A DNA stretch of 64,000 nucleotides from Glutinoglossum americanum (lineage: Eukaryota > Ascomycota > Geoglossomycetes > Geoglossales > Geoglossaceae): contig JAGHQL010000007.1 in assembly GCA_020080175.1 (NCBI GenBank), positions 1 to 64,000 of the forward strand. The letters run 5' to 3'. Positions within the stretch are counted from its first letter, which is position 1. Each line of letters begins with the position of its first letter. Positions 56,064 through 64,000 of this stretch are shown here, in pieces. A model generated the notes under the pieces. The model was given only the letters and a program-made list of their open reading frames with translations. It had not been told where the DNA came from and ran no database searches. Position numbers and translations under genes: made by a program.

Positions 56064-56950
56064 ATGTCTATTCGACCGGCGGCTTCACGGCTTCTTCAAG
56101 GCAGTCGGCGATTGTGTTTCGTTGAAGGAAATGCTCCCTGGGTTTCGATGCGGAGGCGATTTGCTTCCATCAGTGTAACCAGCTGCCGGATATCTGGTCC
56201 TCCAGAGCGGCCAGTTCATACAGCTATCAGCGTCACGAGTCGAAGGCGCAGCCCGCAGCTTCGGTCTTGTTTTTCACGTGCTAGACGGAGATTTTCTGTG
56301 TCCGCTACAACGGCGCATGGACATGTGGAACCGCCTAAGCCTGGGGAAGAGTATGTCTCCTCCAGCCATTTGAGCTGCTCTCAAATTAGATATTATATCT
56401 ACAAAAAGTGGTTACTGGATGACGATCGAAAGCTAACCCAGTGGCCGCGCAGGATCCATGTCACATTTATCGACAAGGAGGGCGATGAGCACGTCATCGA
56501 AGTCGCCAAAGGCGATAATCTACTGGACATTGCACAGGCCAATGACCTGGAGGTGGAAGGTTAGAGTGCCTTCTCTTATCATGTCTTGTACCTTCTGGAA
56601 TGTCGATTACCCCTTTTCACCCGAATTTCACGGCCTATGACAAAGGGGCAACACAATGGTGCTACCAAAGCTAACACCAATCGAAAGGCGCCTGTGGTGG
56701 ATCCTGCGCTTGCTCAACATGCCATGTCATAGTCACAGAGCCCGAATTCTACGACAAAATGCCCGAGCCCGACGATGACGAGAACGACATGTTGGATCTC
56801 GCATTTGGCCTCACGGAGACCTCCCGATTGGGATGTCAGGTCAAAATGACACAAGAGCTGGACGGATTGAAGGTCAAGCTACCGTCCATGACGAGGAATC
56901 TCCAGGCGAGCGATTTCAGTAAGAAGAGTGCTGGCAGCGCTGGGGGTTGA
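56064..56950 (+). CDS. YAH1: Mitochondrial [2Fe-2S] ferredoxin (adrenodoxin type)
   Basis: Three exons (56064-56350, 56453-56559, 56688-56950) encode 218 residues. A long Arg/Ser-rich mitochondrial presequence precedes [56 protein letters not shown]. The four cluster cysteines are visible as C-x5-C-x2-C and the distal Cys in [10 protein letters not shown]. The acidic partner-binding stretch [17 protein letters not shown] is intact. Yah1 passes electrons from ferredoxin reductase to Fe-S cluster assembly and haem A/CoQ synthesis in the matrix. The first intron is 102 nt with no in-frame stop, so the unspliced frame stays open. The spliced form is favoured because it restores the family spacing at GEE-IHVTF. 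Confidence 0.94.
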
Positions 56951-57164
56951 TAGGGTTAGACCACTTTTGTTCGGGAAAGCTGTGTTCACGGCGGGATGTG
57001 AGGATAGGAGTGAGGCATTGTAAAATAATAACCGGGCGTCCGAGCCCTTCAGTCCTGATGTACTGCATATGTATATATAAAGCGACTCCCATACCACTAC
57101 CGTGCTGGGATACGGCCGTCATCATCTCTGATCGAGAGTGGTCTTAATCTATATCAAGACGCCC

Positions 57165-57983
57165 TCATGTCTCCAGTAAGCTGTCCGTCTTCCCCCCCGC
57201 TGCAATGAGGTCTAAAAACCCCTTCTTGCTCATCTCATTAATTTTCTCCTTCCGTCTCCCCTCCCCTATCACCCCCGCCTTCCTAGCCTCCCTCGCTGCT
57301 TCCTCCCCTTTCACTTGTGCCGTCCTGACAGCATTAAATAGCTTCACCACGCCTCTCTGTGCCGTCTTCCTTAACCTCTTCTCCATCTCCAATGTTGCCC
57401 CGATATCCACCTTATCACCGCCCAGAACATCCTTAACCCTCCCTTTGTCCAATTCTGCTTTCCTTTCCTCTCGGAGCTTATGTTTCGCTTTGGCTTCTAA
57501 CCGCGCATCTTGCATCTCCTGGGATGCTAGAGCAGCGGTCTTAGAGCGTGCAAGGACAGGGTCAGCACGTTTACTGGTGGAGAGCTTGCTGGAGAGAATG
57601 CGGGAGATTGAGGTCGCAAAGGCGTCAGGATCGTTGCGTTTCCGCTTTTTGGCTCGAGACCGGGAGTCCTCGTTCTCACTGGAGGATGAGGCGTTGGTGA
57701 TGTCAGAGTCATCGGAATCGGAAGCCATATCATCGTCGCTCGCAGATTGAGATTTATTGACTTGCATATGCATGTCTTCGTCAGGGTCATGAAGGTTTAT
57801 TGCTTTGGGGTCGGATTGTTCGGCCTGATTGACACCAGTTGCGGGTGATATCTTTGCTCCTCCATCTGAATCCGAATCACTGGTATATTGGCGCTGCTTC
57901 TTAAATTTCTTCGTTGGAGCTGCAGTCTTGCCGCGCATGCCATCGGCTACTACCTTCCGCTTTTTTGGGTTTGGAGGTGCCAT
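57165..57983 (-). CDS. RRP15: Ribosomal RNA processing protein Rrp15
   Basis: A single open frame of 272 residues. The N-terminal half is acidic and Ser-rich with basic clusters (PKKRKVVADG, AKKRKRND), probable nuclear/nucleolar signals. The Rrp15 core begins DPDAFATSISRILSSKLSTSKRADPVLARSK and continues ARLEAKAKHKLREERKAELDKGRVKDVLGG and TLEMEKRLRKTAQRGVVKLFNAVRTAQVKGEEAAREARKAG, ending MSKKGFLDLIAAGGK. In yeast Rrp15 is a nucleolar factor of pre-60S assembly needed for processing of ITS1/27S pre-rRNA. It is divergent from SRP54 across about 210 bp. Confidence 0.93.
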   Translation of the reverse strand: MAPPNPKKRKVVADGMRGKTAAPTKKFKKQRQYTSDSDSDGGAKISPATGVNQAEQSDPKAINLHDPDEDMHMQVNKSQSASDDDMASDSDDSDITNASSSSENEDSRSRAKKRKRNDPDAFATSISRILSSKLSTSKRADPVLARSKTAALASQEMQDARLEAKAKHKLREERKAELDKGRVKDVLGGDKVDIGATLEMEKRLRKTAQRGVVKLFNAVRTAQVKGEEAAREARKAGVIGEGRRKEKINEMSKKGFLDLIAAGGKTDSLLET

Positions 57984-58192
57984 TGGGATTGTTCGAGTTG
58001 TGTGAATTTTGTGGTGTTTTTTTCTCGATGAAATAGAAGTTCTGTAGAAACGGTTGTGATTGGTCGAGAATCATCCCACTTCCGCCCCACAATCGCATCT
58101 CCCGCAATAATTTGAAGACAGATTAACTTCTTTGCCAGCTTGTCGAGCTCGTCCCCTTACTCTACTTGGGACAACAACGACCTCAGAGAGAT
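57984..58192. promoter_or_regulatory. Shared promoter of RRP15 and SRP54
   Basis: About 210 bp between divergent start codons of a ribosome assembly gene and a secretion gene. No specific site was assigned. Confidence 0.4.
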
Positions 58193-59956
<1,764 letters not shown>

Positions 59957-60474
59957 CAAAATATGCCATAACCTCCTTCCCCCCCCCCCTTTTTTTTTCA
60001 GGACTAGCATTTTCCGGCGTTTTTTTTTCTTGGGTTGTGGTTAGAAGGCCCTTACTGCCTGAGGAATATTTTAATTTTTTCCAGACGAATTAAGAAGAAA
60101 AAAAAAAACGAAGAATTCCCTGATGTTCTGGAGAATGTTCAAAATCGTAATGTTCAGATGAAGCGTTTTGCGACTTAAATATCAGGTGAAAGGTACGTGT
60201 TAGGGGATTTGGGGAGGACAAAATAACAACAGAAAGACACGTCATTATGGAGCCACTAAAAGGGGTACTCCAGGCCTAGTCAACTCGCCAGGCCACGACG
60301 TAGGGATGTTGCATCATCATACGGGCATAGTATAACGCTTAGCAAAGGTATTATCACCGCTAAGCCCTATCCATTCCTATAAAATCAAGTATTGAAATTC
60401 AGAAGTAGTAAACAGGTGGGAAACGGCCGTTAGGAGAAAAAAATATCTCGTAGCTTTAACCCATTGCCAGAGAC
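59957..60474. other. Convergent intergenic region
   Basis: About 520 bp between SRP54 and the AMP-ligase-like gene, with homopolymer C, T and A runs. No gene is supported. Confidence 0.5.
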
Positions 60475-62500
60475 TCAGACATAGGCTAATGTGCCATCGT
60501 CCCTGAACGTACCAATAACCCCCAGTGCGGCCTGTCTACCAGCAACTGCCGGTCCGGTTGCAACAATCTATTGATTCATAGGTTAGTAATAGGTCTCTTC
60601 CGGCACGGCGATTTTAGACCCACCTCTCCTGTAGGATCTCCCTCATCTGTAATCTTGTGTGACGGAGTATCAACAACTTTAACCTCCACCGAACTCAAGG
60701 GAATCCCAAAATGACTATGTTTCCCCTTCCGCGCGTCATCTTTCCGATAATCGTATATCGATGTCTGACATACCGCCCCAGCGACTCTCGCGGCAGTCAG
60801 TGCATAGACGACTCTGGCGCCTGTGAAAGCTCGGAGATCTGACAAGTCCACTGGATCAAGGGGAGGACAGCCTGTGTTGGCGCGCTCGGCGACGTAAAGC
60901 AGGCGGAGTTTTCCAGGCTGTTCGCCGATGGCGGGTCTCGCGTAGTCGAATAAAGACGAGAAGATCGATGCGACAGGCATGCGGCCACCTATTGTGAGCG
61001 CGCGGGTCTCGAACCAATATACGAGTTTATGCCAACCCATGGTCATCTCCGATCTGGTTTTGTTGATGGATTTCGTGATGATCTCAGGCGATGCTACAAC
61101 GATGGTGGGTGAGACGCTGCGAGTTGCGAGGGCAAGATCTGTTTTTTGGCTTATGGCAGAGTTGAGTACAACGGAAGCACCAGAGTAGAGAGCGGCAAAT
61201 GTAAGAGCCAATGGATAGACCATGGACAGCGGCTCGACGGGAAGTAGTAGATCTGAAGAGTTATATCGCTGATTGACTGGTAGCGATGATATAATGCCTG
61301 CAATACCAGCTACCAAATTCTGTAGTGAACAGGTCAGCGGCTCGACTTCGAAACATTCTAGAAGACTCTAACTGCTGGGGATGCCGTACCTCTTGCGTGA
61401 ACTCTACCACTTCGCCCACGTCATCCTTGTCGCCATGCCATATTACTACTAGGTCCTTCAGAGATTCATTCTCGGTATTATCCGGTAAGGCGGTGCCGAC
61501 AGTTGACTTTTTCTCCTCAACGATTTCGTGCCATACCCCTACCCCAGCTTGTCCACCGATACCCTCTGGAACTTCATTCCAATCCATATGTCTACTTCCT
61601 TCCTCCACAACCCAAACTACCTGTTTCAGGCCCCCGTAAAAGCGTACGATATCTGTTAACGGGAGGCCTCCCGCAGCGGCTATGAGAAAGTCCGGCTTTG
61701 TCTTCTGAAGAGTGTGGATAAGGGTCTCAACGGGAAGATTACAAGGGATAAGAATCGGAGTGATGCCATAAAATGTAGTAGCTGAAACAACCCCGACTTG
61801 ATTAGCAAGCGGGTCATTGCTACTATGGAAAGTGGACTTACCGAAGACTGTTGTAAGGAATTCGATCGAATTCGGGAGGTATATCGCAATCCGCTGTCCA
61901 TTGTGCTGCCTGATGTACTGGCCGATGATATTAATCTGGCGGGATACTTCGTCTAGAATTTCAAGAAGCATTTAGCAGCTTTAATGACTATAGTGAAACT
62001 GGTAAGATCCTATCAGGCCATGGCCCGCTGGTAGCATAACTGGGCCAGGATCGAAGATGAGAAGGCCTACCTAATCTATGCTCAAGAATCCGCTCTTTCC
62101 CCAAAACTGTTAAAATGCTCCCTGTTTTGCCAGTAGGCTCTCCGCTATCGCCTATGGCACCTCGCACAGTCTGTCTCCACACATCTCTCAGATCGCCATC
62201 CTTTCCGGCGGCCCATTTGGGAGCTCCTGGTTCCTTTACCCCAAGCCCAGCTCTAAGTGAGTGACCATACGTGATTTCCGGCGACCGATACACAGCAGAT
62301 TCGCCTGGTAGCCTAACAGGGGAGACAGAGGACTGCCTGGCAAGAAGTACGGGATGTGTATCAGGGTCGTGCGGTGTAAATAGAGAATATAAAAGGAAAG
62401 TCAATATCACAACGACGATAGCGGTAGTATAGATATTCCAGCCCCCGAGGAGTTCCGTCAAGTATGTATCAATCTGTTGGACGATATTATCTCCAGCCAT
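60475..62500 (-). CDS. Membrane-anchored AMP-dependent synthetase-like protein (probable pseudoenzyme)
   Basis: Multiple exons. The start at 62500 gives MAGDNIVQQIDTYLTELLGG followed by one membrane helix (YTTAIVVVILTFLLYSLF), then SPEITYGHSLRAGLGVKEPGAPKWAAGKDGDLRDVWRQTV and ILTVLGKERILEHRL. Splicing to DEVSRQINIIGQYIRQHNGQRIAIYLPNSIEFLTTVFG enters the ANL-superfamily adenylation fold. The segment before NLVAGIAGIISSL should hold the AMP-binding loop (TSGTTGxPKG) but reads VIWHGDKDDVGEVVEFTQ. A last small exon (IVATGPAVAGRQAALGVIGTFRDDGTLAYV, stop 60475) follows an intron after GDPTGE. Catalysis of acyl-adenylate formation is therefore doubtful. A structural or regulatory role at a membrane is inference. 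It is divergent from the Pom34-like gene. Confidence 0.75.
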
Positions 62501-62979
62501 AGCGAGCTTCAAAGGGATTTAGTAAATCGAATAGGTCAGTTTATCGAAGGTAGCAGCCCGGTTATTGTAGTCGTGGGAGCAGGATAGACGCGCAATAGAG
62601 CGCGAAATGTTCCCGTAGGCGGCGCGTTTAGCGCGCATAATCTCAACTGACTAAGCGCGCTACCATAACAAACTTCCCCATCCCCCTCATAAGAGAATAC
62701 ATATATCCTCATTCACCAGCCACCCGACACGACAATCGCCACGACCAACTACGAATGACGAAGCGAGACTGGTTTATGGAGCTTAGCTTGCGATACAAGT
62801 AATACAGGTAGGTAAGGTAAGTAGAAACGCTAAGAGCTTGTAAGGTAGGCAATTTTCAGTCGTCTTCCCTTTTAGAGAATGTAAATAATCAAGAATACAT
62901 CTTTTGGGGCGTGTAGGGGGCTGGAGGCCGTGATATGACACAGCGACTGACGGTTTGCTTGTAGGTTATCGCCACGCCC
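62501..62979. promoter_or_regulatory. Divergent region between the AMP-ligase-like and Pom34-like genes
   Basis: About 480 bp. Two GCGCGC/AGCGCGC-containing words occur near 62630-62660 (TTTAGCGCGC and TAAGCGCGCT), resembling cell-cycle MCB-like cores, but this is only suggestive. Confidence 0.35.
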
Positions 62980-63859
62980 ATGGCTTCTGCAGTGGGTCCT
63001 TCGACCCCGACTTCGTCGGGTCCTCGAGTCACACCAGCACCAGCGTCATCCACAGGGTATTGGCGGCACCCCAGATTCAACGACATAGTCCGACGTCAAT
63101 ATGCGAGCACTTTCACGGGTGACCATGTCAATACAATACTATGGAATGCAGGAACACTTATTGGTTCGTTTGTGATCGGACATATCCCCGTTATTCAGTA
63201 CGTAGCTCTTTTGGTTTGGCGATAAAACTCTACATGCTAACGACCGCAATAGTCCGCTACTAGCAAAACTCACAATTTACTTCTACCCATACTCGTCTTA
63301 TGCTCTCTCTCTTTTCCGAGTAATATGGTTCATCAACATCATCATCGCCCTCTCGCCTCTTGTCAGACCAAAGGACGACCTGTCAGATATCCCTCTCACC
63401 CCGTCCCAACGTGCTCTCTTTGGTCTAGATCCTATTACCACTTCATCGCAGAAGCCTGGATCGCAGTATATCACGCCACCCCGGTATCCTCGGTCATCAA
63501 CTCCTCGCGGTGGAACACCAGGAAGTCGTAATTCCTCTTATTCAGGCTCCCCTCTATCTGGAAAGGGAAGCCCCGCCAATAGGCCTATGGGCGGATCTCC
63601 TTTTTCGCCGTCAGCCAGTCCACTCTTACAGAAGGTTGTTGCCGGTGGAGGGAGGGATCTGAATAGGAGACAGTCGTACGGCTCACCCTCTTCGCTGGGT
63701 GCTGGCGTTGGTGGAGCGGGATCGAGCCTATTGAGCTCAGTTGCCACGCCAAGCACGCCAAGCCCAACGGGGGGGAAAGGGACTAGTGTGTCGTTGAATA
63801 GTCGATGGCTCTACGAAAGAAACAGAGGAAGCCCCGGAGGTGGCAAGTTCTTTTCATAA
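62980..63859 (+). CDS. POM34: Pom34-like nuclear pore membrane protein
   Basis: Two exons (62980-63197 and 63253-63859) encode 274 residues. The N-terminus is Ser/Pro-rich, then RHPRFNDIVRRQYASTFTGDHVNTILWNAGTLIGSFVIGHIPVIHPLLAKLTIYFYPYSSYALSLFRVIWFINIIIALSPLVRPKDDLSDIPLTPSQRALFGLDP. Two hydrophobic segments (LWNAGTLIGSFVIGHIPVI and LFRVIWFINIIIALSPL) flank a short loop, and the LTPSQRALxGLDP motif is typical of fungal Pom34. The C-terminal half is a disordered Ser/Gly/Pro region ending SRWLYERNRGSPGGGKFFS. Pom34 anchors the nuclear pore complex with Pom152 and Ndc1. The call rests on remembered motif similarity. Confidence 0.75.
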
Positions 63860-64000
63860 TGTAAAGGGCGATAGCCTTGGTGGTTTTGGTCACCTAATAC
63901 CCATCACGAGGTTGCGCCTTCTTAGATCTGCGGGTTATCCGCGACACCTGTATTGTAGATTATCCCATTTGTAGTTTGGACCATAGCCAGTGATGATATC

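Overview
This window is nuclear DNA from a filamentous ascomycete (Pezizomycotina). The genes are compact and interrupted by short GT-AG introns, mostly about 50-150 nt, with CTAAC/CTGAC-like branch sites. The gene content is typically fungal: a HapX-type iron regulator, Ugo1, Cyk3, a Pom34-like nucleoporin, a HAK potassium transporter, a DUF7025-type AAA ATPase, a DUF7708-type NLR N-terminus and a DUF3435 tyrosine recombinase. I could not assign a genus from sequence alone.

Layout. Bases 1-19200 are a dense housekeeping block: a Ca3427-like binding-protein-fold gene, the queuine tRNA-ribosyltransferase accessory subunit (QTRT2), thymidylate kinase, an AIG2-like gamma-glutamylcyclotransferase, Cyk3, an F-box/LRR-like protein, glucosidase II alpha, nucleoside diphosphate kinase and a DUF1279/FAM210-like protein. 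Bases 19800-28500 are different. This is an accessory island holding a broken DUF3435 recombinase, a fragment like the N-terminus of a ferric reductase, a solo-LTR-like fossil, a 172-bp MITE with TA target duplications, a small three-helix membrane protein, a metallophosphoesterase fragment, one intact gene of unknown function, a WD40-like relic and an AT-rich Tc1/mariner relic. Bases 29200-64000 return to ordinary genes: exopolyphosphatase, a PD-(D/E)XK-like nuclear protein, HAK potassium transporter, cytosolic GluRS, mitochondrial ribosomal protein L1, COG2, an AAA ATPase, an NLR N-terminus, a large membrane protein, HapX, Ugo1, mitochondrial ferredoxin (Yah1), Rrp15, SRP54, a membrane-anchored AMP-ligase-like pseudoenzyme and a Pom34-like protein.

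How the genes relate. Most genes sit in divergent head-to-head pairs with 150-1100 bp between starts: QTRT2/CDC8, AIG2/CYK3, glucosidase II/NDK, GluRS/MRPL1, AAA/NLR, membrane protein/HapX, UGO1/YAH1, RRP15/SRP54 and AMP-ligase-like/POM34. The likeliest functional thread is iron. The hapX promoter carries an exact ATCTGATAA element, the site recognised by SreA-type GATA repressors. Two tandem CCAAT boxes lie in the promoter shared by UGO1 and YAH1, an iron-sulphur protein gene and a plausible CBC/HapX target.

Limits. Exon joins were worked out by hand from splice motifs, reading frame and remembered family conservation. No database search was run.
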